The position numbers and the translations under genes are program-made. The notes beneath the pieces are model-generated. The model saw nothing but the letters and a program-made list of their open reading frames with translations, did no database searches and was not told the DNA's origin. Positions 34,620 to 43,070 of a stretch of 64,000 bases of DNA are shown piece by piece. Source of the stretch: Paenibacillus sp. FSL R5-0517 (GTDB taxonomy: Bacteria > Bacillota > Bacilli > Paenibacillales > Paenibacillaceae); NCBI RefSeq assembly GCF_037974355.1, contig NZ_CP150235.1, forward strand, positions 1,612,001-1,676,000, written 5' to 3'. Numbering within the stretch: position 1 is the first letter of the stretch; every line of letters begins with the position of its first letter.

Positions 34620-35495
34620 ATGAAAATATTAGTGACCGGAGCAACAGGAAAATTGGGTTCACTAATTGTGGAGGAATTATTAAAGTTAGTTCCTTCCAAT
34701 CATGTTGCAGTAAGTGTACGGGATCCCGAAAAAGCAACTCATCTACTAGAAAGAGGAGTTGATGTCCGTTATGGGAATTTTAATGAATATGATTCTCTAG
34801 TAACTGCCTTCTCGGGCGTAGATCGTTTATTAATGATATCAAGTGATGATGCGATCAACCGCAAGAAACAGCATTTAACAGCTATCCGAGCAGCACAAGC
34901 TGCTAATGTCAGATTTATCGCTTATACAAGTGCACCAAAAGCTGACGTAAGTACAGTTGAGCCTTTCAACGACCATCGCATCACAGAAGAGGCGATCAAA
35001 CAATCAGGAATAACCTACGCTATACTTCGGAATAACTGGTACATTGAAAATGAAGTCAACACTTTCCAAGCTATTTTGAATGGTGCTCCATGGGTCATTG
35101 CGTCATCTCAAGGGAAAGCTGGTTGGGCTCCAAGAATGGATTATGCTGAAGCAGCGGCTCGTGTGTTGACAGGTTCAGGGCATGAGAACTCTATATATGA
35201 ACTAACTGGGGAACTCTTGACGCAGGAAGAGTTAGCCCGCCTTTTTGCAGAGGTATCTAAACGAGATGTTCAAATAAAATATGTTGAAGCAGAAGAATAT
35301 AGTCATATGCTTTCAGAGGCTGGGATACCTGATGCATTCGTTTCTATTCTCGTTCATATGCAACTTGAAATTGGCCGAGGTGCGCTAGAAATTGAAAGTT
35401 CGGATTTAAGAAACTTACTTGGGCGTCAGGTAACATCGTTAAAAAAAGCGGTTCTTGAAATTTTAGAAGAGATGCATGAAGACAATCATAAATAA
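34620..35495 (+). CDS. NmrA-like SDR, quinone oxidoreductase (QOR2-type)
   Basis: A 291-residue atypical SDR with an N-terminal NAD(P) motif, VTGATGKLGSLIVEELL, then VDRLLMISSDD, FIAYTSAPKAD and YAILRNNWYIEN. These stretches match the NmrA/QOR2 family of NAD(P)H:quinone oxidoreductases. It lacks a YxxxK catalytic pair, as NmrA-like SDRs often do. ATG 34620 follows AAAAGGAG. It is divergent from the HxlR regulator and upstream of a nitroreductase, forming a quinone/electrophile detoxification module. Base composition is clearly more AT-rich than the tkt or cob regions. Confidence 0.88.
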   Translation: MKILVTGATGKLGSLIVEELLKLVPSNHVAVSVRDPEKATHLLERGVDVRYGNFNEYDSLVTAFSGVDRLLMISSDDAINRKKQHLTAIRAAQAANVRFIAYTSAPKADVSTVEPFNDHRITEEAIKQSGITYAILRNNWYIENEVNTFQAILNGAPWVIASSQGKAGWAPRMDYAEAAARVLTGSGHENSIYELTGELLTQEELARLFAEVSKRDVQIKYVEAEEYSHMLSEAGIPDAFVSILVHMQLEIGRGALEIESSDLRNLLGRQVTSLKKAVLEILEEMHEDNHK

Positions 35496-35563
35496 TTTAA
35501 TACTCTTGTTAAGAGTGTCTGTTTGAACCTATTAAAAGATAACTTAGAGAAGGAAGATGTTAA

Positions 35564-36202
35564 ATGGGAAATATTCAAAAAACAAATGATTTTAATGAAA
35601 TTGTACTTGGACGCCGATCAATTAAAACGTACGATCCCAATGTGAAAATCAGTAGAGAGGAACTTTCTGCAATTTTGGAAAAGGCCTCCAGAGCTCCATC
35701 CTCGGTAAATATGCAACCATGGCGTTTTCTGGTCATTGACACTGAAGAGGGTAAGAATAAATTAGCTCCACTTGCTCCTTTTAACGGATCACAAGTAGAG
35801 ACCTCAGCTGCTGTAATCGCTGTTTTTGCAGATATGCAAAATATAGATTTCATGGAGGAGATTACGGCAAAGTCTGTTGAACTTGGCTACATGCCGCAAG
35901 AAGTACGTGATATGATGCTGACCAACTTCAAGCCTAAATTAGAAGGTTTATCCAAAAACGAGCTAAGCCACAATAATCTAATTGATGCAGGACTTGTATC
36001 TATGCAGTTCATGTTGGTTGCTCGTTCGCATGGTTATGATACAAATCCTATGGGGGGGTATGAGAAGAGTCGGATAGCCGAAGTATTTGGTCTTGACGAA
36101 GAACGCTTCCTACCGGTAATGATTATTTCTATTGGTAAAGCGGCGATTGAGGGGCATCCGTCGTATCGCTTGCCACTGGAAAAAACTACAGTGTGGGCAT
36201 AA
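35564..36202 (+). CDS. Nitroreductase family protein (MhqN/YodC-like)
   Basis: A 212-residue FMN-dependent NAD(P)H nitroreductase-fold enzyme. Family segments are IVLGRRSIKTYDPN (FMN phosphate contact), KASRAPSSVNMQPWRFLVI and GYDTNPMGGYEKSRIAEVFGL near the C-terminus. Related B. subtilis proteins (YodC/MhqN) are induced by quinones through redox regulators, which agrees with the adjacent HxlR and quinone reductase. The ribosome site is GAAGGAAG. The reduced substrate is not known. Confidence 0.9.
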   Translation: MGNIQKTNDFNEIVLGRRSIKTYDPNVKISREELSAILEKASRAPSSVNMQPWRFLVIDTEEGKNKLAPLAPFNGSQVETSAAVIAVFADMQNIDFMEEITAKSVELGYMPQEVRDMMLTNFKPKLEGLSKNELSHNNLIDAGLVSMQFMLVARSHGYDTNPMGGYEKSRIAEVFGLDEERFLPVMIISIGKAAIEGHPSYRLPLEKTTVWA

Positions 36203-36257
36203 ATGGAAGTTACATTTTTAGATTGAGTAAATAGTGAATGAAAAATCAAATTTCAAG

Positions 36258-36296
36258 AGTAGCCCTGTTCAGCTATGATGCTGAAAGGGCTGCTTT
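36258..36296. terminator. Terminator after the nitroreductase gene
   Basis: AGCCCTGTTCAGC pairs with GCTGAAAGGGCT around TATGAT and is followed by GCTTTT. It lies between convergent genes, so it may be used in both directions. Confidence 0.8.
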
Positions 36297-36336
36297 TGAA
36301 ATATAGACTTTTTATAAATATAATTTGAAGCCTCTT

Positions 36337-37140
36337 TTACTCTGCGTTCAATACAAACTTCTCAATAACCTCTTTTACACCGTCTTCGTTATTACTTGCC
36401 GTAATGTAGTCTGCCAGCTCTTTCAACGCAGGGATGGCATTCCCCATCGCTACGCCAAGACCAGCAACTTCAAGCATCTCATGGTCATTCCAGGAGTCGC
36501 CGATGGCAATACACTCGCTGAGCTGGTGACCAAAGTGGTCAGCCAGGAACGTAAGGGCGTGGCCTTTAGTTCCTTCATTGTGCATAATCTCGAGGAAGTA
36601 AGGTTTGGATTTGGTGATATGCACTTGTGGTCCGAGCAATTCACGCAGTTCAACAGCAACCTTATCCAAGTAGTCAGGCTCATCGATAATAAGCAGCTTC
36701 GGTGTCTTCTGTTCGATGACTTTGATGAAATCAGATTCGATATAATATTGGGTGCCGTTTAGTTTGGCATAATCACGCAGCTTGTCGTTTTCCTCACGGG
36801 CATACAGCTTGTCGTCAATGTATGTTTGAAGGTGGAGATTGTTCTCCAGGCAGTAATCATACAATTTGCGGGAAGCTTCCTGTGGAACGTAACGCTCATA
36901 AAGTACTTTTTCGTCCAGCAGGTTTTTCACCAAAGCGCCTTGATACGTAATGATCGGCACGTTAAGTCCGGTTTGACGAGCAAGCGCTTGTGCGGAAGCA
37001 TAAGCACGTCCAGTCGCCAGCGTTACCGTTACACCATGGGCAACTGCTTGTTCCAGTGCAGTCTGTGTTGCAGGGGTTACTTCCTTGTTATCGTTGATCA
37101 GGGTGTCATCAATGTCGATTGCAATCAATTTGTAGGTCAT
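36337..37140 (-). CDS. Cof-type HAD-IIB family sugar phosphatase-like protein
   Basis: A 267-residue HAD hydrolase of the Cof/YidA type. Motif I is D9-I-D11-D-T, then the motif II stretch TLATGRAY, the motif III lysine in KSKPYFLEI...NEGTKGHAL, and motif IV IGDSWNDHEMLEVAG. Family members dephosphorylate sugar phosphates or cofactors; the substrate is not known. ATG 37140 has AAAGGAGAG at good spacing. The last 162 codons are copied at 32970-33464. This is the intact copy, and the ancestral locus would have faced the intact eamA. Confidence 0.92.
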   Translation of the reverse strand: MTYKLIAIDIDDTLINDNKEVTPATQTALEQAVAHGVTVTLATGRAYASAQALARQTGLNVPIITYQGALVKNLLDEKVLYERYVPQEASRKLYDYCLENNLHLQTYIDDKLYAREENDKLRDYAKLNGTQYYIESDFIKVIEQKTPKLLIIDEPDYLDKVAVELRELLGPQVHITKSKPYFLEIMHNEGTKGHALTFLADHFGHQLSECIAIGDSWNDHEMLEVAGLGVAMGNAIPALKELADYITASNNEDGVKEVIEKFVLNAE

Positions 37141-37192
37141 CTGTGTTTCTCTCCTTTTTATCTGTATCTATACTAACGAACGAAAAAATAAG

Positions 37193-37379
37193 TTTTACAC
37201 GAGGCCACTCCGAATACAGATTCATCTTTCGATCGCTGTTATCCCCGGATTTTTGATTCTATTCCCCTAAGGGGAAATCCGTTGATAAGCGTATGCTTCC
37301 GATGTAGCTTTTTTTCAAAAAGCTTTAAGCGAACGCTTCGCTTCTCCCGATAAATTCTGTCTTCTCCGTTAACGTGTAA
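37193..37379 (-). repeat. MITE-like dispersed repeat, copy B (inverted)
   Basis: A 187-bp element on the minus strand, with terminal inverted repeats TTTTACACG...CGTGTAA. Internal nested palindromes pair CTTATCAACGG...CCGGGGATAA and CCCCTTAGGGG. The AAAGCTTTTTGAAAAAAAGCT and TCGGAAGCATACGC blocks are shared with the copies at 18285 and 42783. It lies between the HAD and lplJ genes. No transposase is encoded. Confidence 0.82.
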
Positions 37380-37418
37380 TCTTAGACTCCATTCTAAAAC
37401 TATACTTCCATCTAAATC

Positions 37419-38423
37419 TTACTCTTCCAGGAAAACAAGGCCAATAAAGTCTTCCAGCTCAAGGTTGCCGAAGTAATGTTTTACATCCAGGCCCTCAAGT
37501 GCAGTACGCACCTCGGATTCCTCATAACGCTTGCCGCGCAGCATATTTTCGATATCCGCCACATCGCCTACACCGAAGAAGTCGCCAAAGATTTTGATAT
37601 CCTCAATGCGTCCATCCTTGATGTTCATGCGCAGATCGATGATGCCGACAGGGAATTTGCGAGTGTGCTTCACATTGCTTTCCGGAGACAAGCCATAGTT
37701 CCAGTCCCAGTTGTTATAACGCTCAGCAGAGATTTCCTTGATTTTGTCCCAGTCCTTCTCAGTGAGCGTGTACTGTGGAACGTCCTTAGGCTCCATTCTG
37801 AAAATGTGACGCAAAAGCTCATCACGGAACTGCTCGATCGTCAGGTTGGTGTCAATCAGATCCCGTATGTTGGCGACCCGGCTGCGCACGGACTTGGTGC
37901 TCTTGGATTTGAATTTCTCGGGATTGACGTTCAGGGAAGCCTGAACATGCTCCAGATTCAGATCAAACATCAAGGTGCCATGACTGAACATGCGCCCACG
38001 TGTGGAAAACTGAGCGTTGCCCGAAATTTTCTTTTCGCCCACTTGCAGATCATTACGCCCGGTCAACTCGGCATTTACACCAAGCTCGTGCAAAGCTTCA
38101 ACGACAGGCTGGGTAAACTTGCGGAAATTGTGGAAGGATTGACCGTCATCCGCTGTAATAAAACTGAAATTCAGGTTGCCCAGATCGTGATATACCGCTC
38201 CGCCGCCCGAAAGACGACGAACCACCTGCACACCGTTATCCTGAACGTACTCGATATTAATTTCTTCAATTGTATTTTGGTGCTTTCCGATGATGATTGA
38301 CGGACGGTTAATGTAGAACAGCAGATAGCTGTCATCCTCCATCGGCAGATGCTTCAGAATGTACTCCTCAATCGCCAGGTTTACAGAAGGATCTGTAATG
38401 CCCTGATTGTCTACAAACAGCAT
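37419..38423 (-). CDS. lplJ: Lipoate-protein ligase (LplJ-type)
   Basis: Activates free lipoate with ATP and attaches it to the lysine of E2 and GcvH-type domains. The 334-residue protein has the BPL/LplA catalytic domain with RRLSGGGAVYHDLGNLNFSF and the lysine segment GEKKISGNAQ (about residue 130), followed by a C-terminal lipoate ligase domain (about 240-334). The ATG at 38423 is chosen, because GGAGGA lies 8 nt upstream; the ATG two codons earlier touches it. It is divergent from the cob operon. Confidence 0.93.
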   Translation of the reverse strand: MLFVDNQGITDPSVNLAIEEYILKHLPMEDDSYLLFYINRPSIIIGKHQNTIEEINIEYVQDNGVQVVRRLSGGGAVYHDLGNLNFSFITADDGQSFHNFRKFTQPVVEALHELGVNAELTGRNDLQVGEKKISGNAQFSTRGRMFSHGTLMFDLNLEHVQASLNVNPEKFKSKSTKSVRSRVANIRDLIDTNLTIEQFRDELLRHIFRMEPKDVPQYTLTEKDWDKIKEISAERYNNWDWNYGLSPESNVKHTRKFPVGIIDLRMNIKDGRIEDIKIFGDFFGVGDVADIENMLRGKRYEESEVRTALEGLDVKHYFGNLELEDFIGLVFLEE

Positions 38424-38612
38424 GGTCATTCCTCCATTAATGTATGTGAGGGATTGCTAGTCCCTTATGTAGTGAACCTTGTATATCAAAAGGAACCGAA
38501 ATTCCTCTTCTATTGTAAACGAATTATGGTTGGGACACAAAGAAAACAGGATTGACCCACACCTCCGGTGCCATCCATAATAAAAAGGACATACAGAAAG
38601 GATGACGGAAGA

Positions 38613-39803
38613 ATGACCGGTTATATCGAAGTGTTCGGACATGGCGGGGACGTGGAGACGGCTGCGTCACGATTTGGAAGGGAAGCCGCTGAATTTCTGG
38701 ATTTCAGTGCTAACATTAATCCGCTCGGTCCGCCCAGAGAAGTGCTGGAGTCTATACAGCAAGGGTTGCAGTCCGTGATTCGGTACCCCGATCCGGGGCA
38801 TCGTAGATTCAAAGCACTGCTGAGCGAGCGTCTTGGTGTGATGCAGGAGCAGATTTCCGTGGGCAATGGTGCAGCCGAAAGTATGGCGCTCATCCTGCTG
38901 GGGCTTGCCCCGCGCAAGGTGGGTACGGTGGAACCGGGATTCTCGGAGTATCGGGCGTTGGCAGAACAATTCGGTGCCGAGGTTGTGCATACAGAGGGAA
39001 GAGAAGAGCTGGCGTGGCGAGCGGAACCCGAGGACATCGAACAGCTCATGGAAAAGGTAGACCTGCTCTTCCTCGGTCAGCCCAACAATCCGAACGGTGT
39101 ACAATATCCGCTTGAGGTATTGCAAAGGCTTGCCCGCAAAGCGGAAAAAACGGGAACTGTCCTCGTCATTGATGAGGCATTTATGGATTTTATCCCGGTA
39201 GCCCGGCGTCAGTCCCTGGCAGCACATCTGAGCGACTATCCCAATGTGATCATCATTCGTTCGATGACGAAGTTTTATGCCATTCCGGGCTTGCGTCTAG
39301 GATATGCTTTGGGCCGTGCGGAATACATTCAGGCAATGACGAAGAAACAGGTGACCTGGAGTGTCAACGGTCTGGCGCTTATGGCAGGTGAAGCCTGTCT
39401 GCGCAGTGGAGAACGGTACGAACAGGAGACCATTTCACAGATCACGCGGGAACGGGAACATCTCATCGCAGGATTGCAGACGTATGGATGTGCGATCACA
39501 CCGGGAGAAGCGAACTTTATTTTGGCACGTGTTCCAGTGCCTTGGACAGCAGCATCCATGCAGGAGGCGCTGGGCCAAAGGGGGATCTTGATTCGCAGCT
39601 GTGCGATGTATCCGGGACTTGATGAAGGCCATGTACGTTTCGCGGTCAAGGATGCAGACGCCAATGCCACATTACTCGAAGTGCTGGGCAGCGTGCTGGA
39701 AAGCAAGGGAGATCCGAATGCTGATCAGACCTCCATTCATGAATCAAGTCAGCAGGAGCAGACGAAAGATTCGGAACAGGAACAGGGAGGGAAACGGCAG
39801 TGA
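38613..39803 (+). CDS. cobD: Threonine-phosphate decarboxylase
   Basis: A PLP enzyme that makes (R)-1-amino-2-propanol phosphate, the linker between the corrin ring and the nucleotide loop. The 396-residue protein is a fold-type I aminotransferase homologue: DFSANINPLGPP, QPNNPNG, VIDEAFMDF and the PLP lysine K220 in IRSMTKFYAIPGLRLGY. The ATG at 38613 matches the family start; the frame extends to 38568. A Gln/Glu-rich tail of about 30 residues is extra. It is the first gene of cobD-cbiZ-cbiB-phosphatase and overlaps cbiZ by 4 nt. Confidence 0.92.
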   Translation: MTGYIEVFGHGGDVETAASRFGREAAEFLDFSANINPLGPPREVLESIQQGLQSVIRYPDPGHRRFKALLSERLGVMQEQISVGNGAAESMALILLGLAPRKVGTVEPGFSEYRALAEQFGAEVVHTEGREELAWRAEPEDIEQLMEKVDLLFLGQPNNPNGVQYPLEVLQRLARKAEKTGTVLVIDEAFMDFIPVARRQSLAAHLSDYPNVIIIRSMTKFYAIPGLRLGYALGRAEYIQAMTKKQVTWSVNGLALMAGEACLRSGERYEQETISQITREREHLIAGLQTYGCAITPGEANFILARVPVPWTAASMQEALGQRGILIRSCAMYPGLDEGHVRFAVKDADANATLLEVLGSVLESKGDPNADQTSIHESSQQEQTKDSEQEQGGKRQ

Positions 39804-40630
39804 CACTCCCGTTTTATAACTACTTCGCGAATGGAAAAACAGACGAGAATGAATATGCCGCCTCTTCCTGGCCGGGACTAAACATATCTGCATATGAACG
39901 ACATATCAAAGCACAGAGCCCAATGGCTGCCCAAGCGTTGTCGAGTGCGGTATATGGCGGTGGGATGCTAGAACTGGATCGCATATTTAATATCTATGTG
40001 GACAGGCATTACCGTTGTGATGATCCGCCGCGTGATATCGAACAAGCACTGAACGAATGGCATGAGCCAGAAGATCAATGTGCCGGATTGTTGACAGCGG
40101 TAAGGCTGGAGCATACCTCCATTCAGGAATTTACAAGTGATGAATTTGGTCTTCTGTGCTGCACCACTGCGGGGGTATCGAATGCAGCACGCGCGGGTTC
40201 GGAGAGAACGGTATTTGATGCAGCGGGAAATAAGAAGATGGCTTCCGACATGAAGCGTTCTGCTCCTTCAGCACGGAATCTAACGAAGCAGCCCTATGTC
40301 CCGGGTACAATTAACATCATGCTCTGGTTGAATGGACGCATGACCACCGGGGCGATGGTGAATGCGGTGCAGACGGCGGTGGAAGCCAAAGCGGCAGCGC
40401 TTGCGGATGCAGGTGTTTTGGATTCGGAGAACGGGTTGCCCGCCACCGGCACCACAACTGATGCCATTGTGTTTGCAGTACGTCAGGCAGTGGAGGAACC
40501 ACAACCGATGATCACTTATGCCGGGACGGCGACTACGGCGGGGGCGGCGATTGGCAGATTGGTATACGACACGGTGACGGAGAGCCTTCAGGCCGGACTG
40601 TTATGGAAAGAGAGGATCAGGCACAAATGA
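39800..40630 (+). CDS. cbiZ: Adenosylcobinamide amidohydrolase (CbiZ)
   Basis: Salvages cobinamides by removing the aminopropanol side chain, giving adenosylcobyric acid that re-enters the pathway at CbiB. The 276-residue protein shows the CbiZ signatures CTTAGVSNAARAG, GTINIMLWLNGRMTTGAMVNAV, TEAKAAALADAG-type helix (here VEAKAAALADAG) and TGTTTDAIVFA. The N-terminal 100 residues are less conserved. Its start GTG overlaps the cobD stop, and its own stop overlaps cbiB (ATGA), so the operon is tightly coupled. CbiZ is best known from archaea, so ancient transfer is possible. Confidence 0.9.
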   Translation: MTLPFYNYFANGKTDENEYAASSWPGLNISAYERHIKAQSPMAAQALSSAVYGGGMLELDRIFNIYVDRHYRCDDPPRDIEQALNEWHEPEDQCAGLLTAVRLEHTSIQEFTSDEFGLLCCTTAGVSNAARAGSERTVFDAAGNKKMASDMKRSAPSARNLTKQPYVPGTINIMLWLNGRMTTGAMVNAVQTAVEAKAAALADAGVLDSENGLPATGTTTDAIVFAVRQAVEEPQPMITYAGTATTAGAAIGRLVYDTVTESLQAGLLWKERIRHK

Positions 40631-41655
40631 CTTTTGAGATAGAGCATCTATGGACCTGGCCGTTCTGGACAGGCATGGCTGGAGCCTGGATTATTATACT
40701 GGCGTACCTGTTAGACCGATGTATCGGTGATCCGCGCTGGATTCCCCACCCGGTGATTGGCATGGGAAAAGGCATCTCGGCGTTGGAGCGTGTTATTCGC
40801 TCGCGTGTGAACACAGATTCGGGGCTGAAGAGAGCAGGGCTGTTGTTCCCGCTTGTGGTTGCGGGGGGTTCTTTTGCCATCACTTGGGGACTTGTATATG
40901 TGCTTGGATTGATTCATCCTGTCATTGCGGCGGCAGCTGAAGTGGTGCTCATCGCAACGACCATTGCTTCAAAAGGGCTGAAGGATGCAGGTATGGAAGT
41001 GTATCGTCATCTGAAGCATCAGGATTGGCCGGCGGCCAGACGTTCACTGAGCATGATTGTAGGACGTGATACGGCGCATCTGGATGAACCGGAGGTTGTG
41101 CGGGGAACGGTAGAGACGGTTGCTGAAAATATTGTGGATGCCATTGTATCCCCGTTATTCTATGCACTCATTGGAGGCGCACCGCTAGCCATGGCTTATC
41201 GTGCCGTCAACACACTCGATTCCATGGTCGGATATAAAAATGACAAGTATCTGCATCTTGGCTGGGCCTCGGCCCGTCTGGATGATGTGGCGAACTGGAT
41301 ACCCGCCCGGCTCACCGCAATGCTGTTAATCGTGGGTGCCTGGGTCATGAAATTTGATGCCAAAGGAGCAGCACGGATGGTCGCTCGGGATGCAAGACTG
41401 CATCCAAGTCCGAATAGCGGGTTTCCCGAATCAGCAGTGGCTGGAGCACTGGGCATCCGACTTGGCGGACATAACGTGTATCACGGAGTTGCTTCGTTTC
41501 GTGCCTATTTGGGCGAGGCCACACGGCCGATGGAAGCCGAGGATATTGTGCGAACATCACGCCTGATGTTCTGGTCCGCAGGGGCTTTTGTTGCACTTTG
41601 TGTGTTAATATCGCTGGGTGTGTGGCTGGCAGGAGGGATGCTGTTATGGCCCTAA
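40627..41655 (+). CDS. cbiB: Adenosylcobinamide-phosphate synthase
   Basis: A membrane enzyme that joins cobyric acid to aminopropanol phosphate. The 342-residue CbiB family protein has segments RCIGDPRWIPHPVIGMGKGI, RSLSMIVGRDTAHLDEPEVVRGTVETVAENIVD and HPSPNSGFPESAVAGALGI. It has about five or six helices. The ATG at 40627 overlaps the cbiZ stop and follows AGAGAGGA; the ATG at 40603 upstream is less likely. The product feeds CobU, encoded ~5.4 kb downstream in the second part of the block. Confidence 0.94.
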   Translation: MTFEIEHLWTWPFWTGMAGAWIIILAYLLDRCIGDPRWIPHPVIGMGKGISALERVIRSRVNTDSGLKRAGLLFPLVVAGGSFAITWGLVYVLGLIHPVIAAAAEVVLIATTIASKGLKDAGMEVYRHLKHQDWPAARRSLSMIVGRDTAHLDEPEVVRGTVETVAENIVDAIVSPLFYALIGGAPLAMAYRAVNTLDSMVGYKNDKYLHLGWASARLDDVANWIPARLTAMLLIVGAWVMKFDAKGAARMVARDARLHPSPNSGFPESAVAGALGIRLGGHNVYHGVASFRAYLGEATRPMEAEDIVRTSRLMFWSAGAFVALCVLISLGVWLAGGMLLWP

Positions 41656-42332
41656 ATGAGGGGAATGCAGGCAAGGACGTACATACGGATCAACCGGCTT
41701 CAATGAAACGAAACATTCTGTGGGTCCGTCACGGGACAACGCTATGGAATGTGGAAAAAAGATACCTGGGGCATACCGACATCGGTCTGCTGCCAGACGC
41801 CAAAGAAGAACTGGCTCCGCTTCATGAACAATTGAGCGGTGTTTCGTGGCACGAGGTATATTGCAGTGATCTGCTGCGCTGCCGCCAGACGCTGGAACAG
41901 ATTCTTCCTGATGCCGGCGGAGAGGTGAAGTTCGATCAGCGTCTGCGGGAAATTGATTTTGGACAGTGGGAAGGGCTAACGTATGAGCAGCTCAAGGATA
42001 ACCCTGAGTACCGAAACTGGATTGATGCGCCGCAGGAGGTCACTCCGCCCGAGGGTGAATCGTGGCAGAAGTTTACGGAGCGAATGGATTCATTTCTCCA
42101 AGAGATGTTGTTGAATGGTCGGCCTTCAATGCACGTTGATGAGGGACGGGTACCTACCATAGTTGTGGTTACGCATGGTGGTGTCATCCGATATGCCTTG
42201 TCCCGTCTGATTGCCGGGCTTGGGTTCTGGGATACACATGTCGTACCGGGACAGGCGATTCAGGTCCAGCTTGATCGACAGGGGAATCAATGGTTTGGTA
42301 GCAGAGTGACTTTTCCGCCAATCGGGTTGTAA
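41646..42332 (+). CDS. Histidine phosphatase family protein (CobC-like)
   Basis: A 228-residue phosphoglycerate-mutase-fold phosphatase. The catalytic RHG motif is in LWVRHGTTLWN; the second His is in VVVTHGGVIRYAL; EIDFGQWEGLTYE is also typical. In cobalamin operons such proteins act as alpha-ribazole-phosphate or cobalamin-5'-phosphate phosphatase, which fits its position after cbiB. A substrate outside B12 cannot be excluded. ATG 41646 follows AGGAGGG and overlaps cbiB by 10 nt. It ends the first half of the cobalamin block. Confidence 0.85.
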   Translation: MALNEGNAGKDVHTDQPASMKRNILWVRHGTTLWNVEKRYLGHTDIGLLPDAKEELAPLHEQLSGVSWHEVYCSDLLRCRQTLEQILPDAGGEVKFDQRLREIDFGQWEGLTYEQLKDNPEYRNWIDAPQEVTPPEGESWQKFTERMDSFLQEMLLNGRPSMHVDEGRVPTIVVVTHGGVIRYALSRLIAGLGFWDTHVVPGQAIQVQLDRQGNQWFGSRVTFPPIGL

Positions 42333-42469
42333 GGATGTACAATATACCCTATAATCACAACAGAAGTGTGACTTCAGCATGGATACAGATACGGTGCAGG
42401 CTGTGAAGGCTAATGCGTATATAACATGCAGAAATTACATGACAATGATATACCATATCAGCGACCAAG

Positions 42470-42680
42470 GGTCCCGCGTGTGAAGGCTGTTTTCATGGCA
42501 GAGTAGTACGAGTCGTGAAACACACAAGGGTGAAATGGGGAAGCCGGTGCAAATCCGGCACGGTCCCGCCACTGTAAAACAGGATGATTCCTGTAAGTCA
42601 GGTTACCTGCCCTGGACGTACAAACCGGTGTTCCTTCGAGGAAAGGACAGCGTTTCGGGCAATTCTATGCGCATGGACAA
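42470..42680 (+). ncRNA. Cobalamin (B12) riboswitch aptamer
   Basis: The adenosylcobalamin riboswitch core is recognisable. GAAATGGGGAAGCCGGTGCA leads to a GGTGCAAATCC-type loop, then the B12 box GCCACTGTAA (about 42569-42578), and GTAAGTCAGGTTACCTGCC follows. These parts match the conserved paired and loop regions of the class. It lies in the 738-bp gap between the phosphatase gene and btuF. Ligand binding should promote the terminator stem at 42722-42759 and switch off btuFCD-cobTUS-cobQ. Confidence 0.95.
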
Positions 42681-42721
42681 CCTTGGGTTGAACATGTACA
42701 GATCGCCATATGCGAGACGTC

Positions 42722-42759
42722 ATCCCTGATCCTGGACGTAAGGATTAGGGATTTTTTAT
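42722..42759 (+). terminator. Terminator of the cobalamin riboswitch
   Basis: ATCCCTGATCC pairs with GGATTAGGGAT, followed by TTTTTATT. It is the expression platform of the riboswitch just upstream. It is separated from btuF by ~310 bp that contain a repeat element. Confidence 0.9.
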
Positions 42760-42782
42760 TGTTCATGTAAGATAAACCGAAC

Positions 42783-42971
42783 TTTTACACGTTAACGAAG
42801 AGTGCAGAACCGATCTGAAGAAACGGAGTGTTCGCTTAAAGCTTTCTACAAGAAAGCTACATCGGAAGCATACGCTTATCCCCGGATTTTCCCTTTCGAA
42901 AAGGGAATCAAAAAGTCTGGGGATAACAGCGATCGGAAGATGGTACTGCAATCGGAGTGGACTTGTGTAAA
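42783..42971 (+). repeat. MITE-like dispersed repeat, copy C (best preserved)
   Basis: A 189-bp element with terminal inverted repeats TTTTACACG (start) and CTTGTGTAAA (end). Internal nested stems: AAAGCTTTCT-AC-AAGAAAGCT; TTATCCCC...GGGGATAA enclosing CCCTTTCGAAAAGGG. It is inserted between the B12-riboswitch terminator and btuF. The internal hairpins could act as extra RNA structure in the btuF leader. No coding capacity. Confidence 0.83.
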
Positions 42972-43070
42972 TTGATGGATTTTACTTGTACAGGAACACC
43001 AAGGCAAGGTAGTAAGAGTTCAAGCATGTTGCAAGAAAATAGTACAGATAGAGAAGGGGAGAATAACAGA

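Noticed and set aside
37476..38300. 274-residue open frame antisense to lplJ
   Set aside because: Shadow of lplJ codons; no ribosome site, no family.
40603..40626. Upstream ATG start for cbiB
   Set aside because: The ATG at 40627 has the better ribosome site and the usual ATGA overlap with cbiZ.
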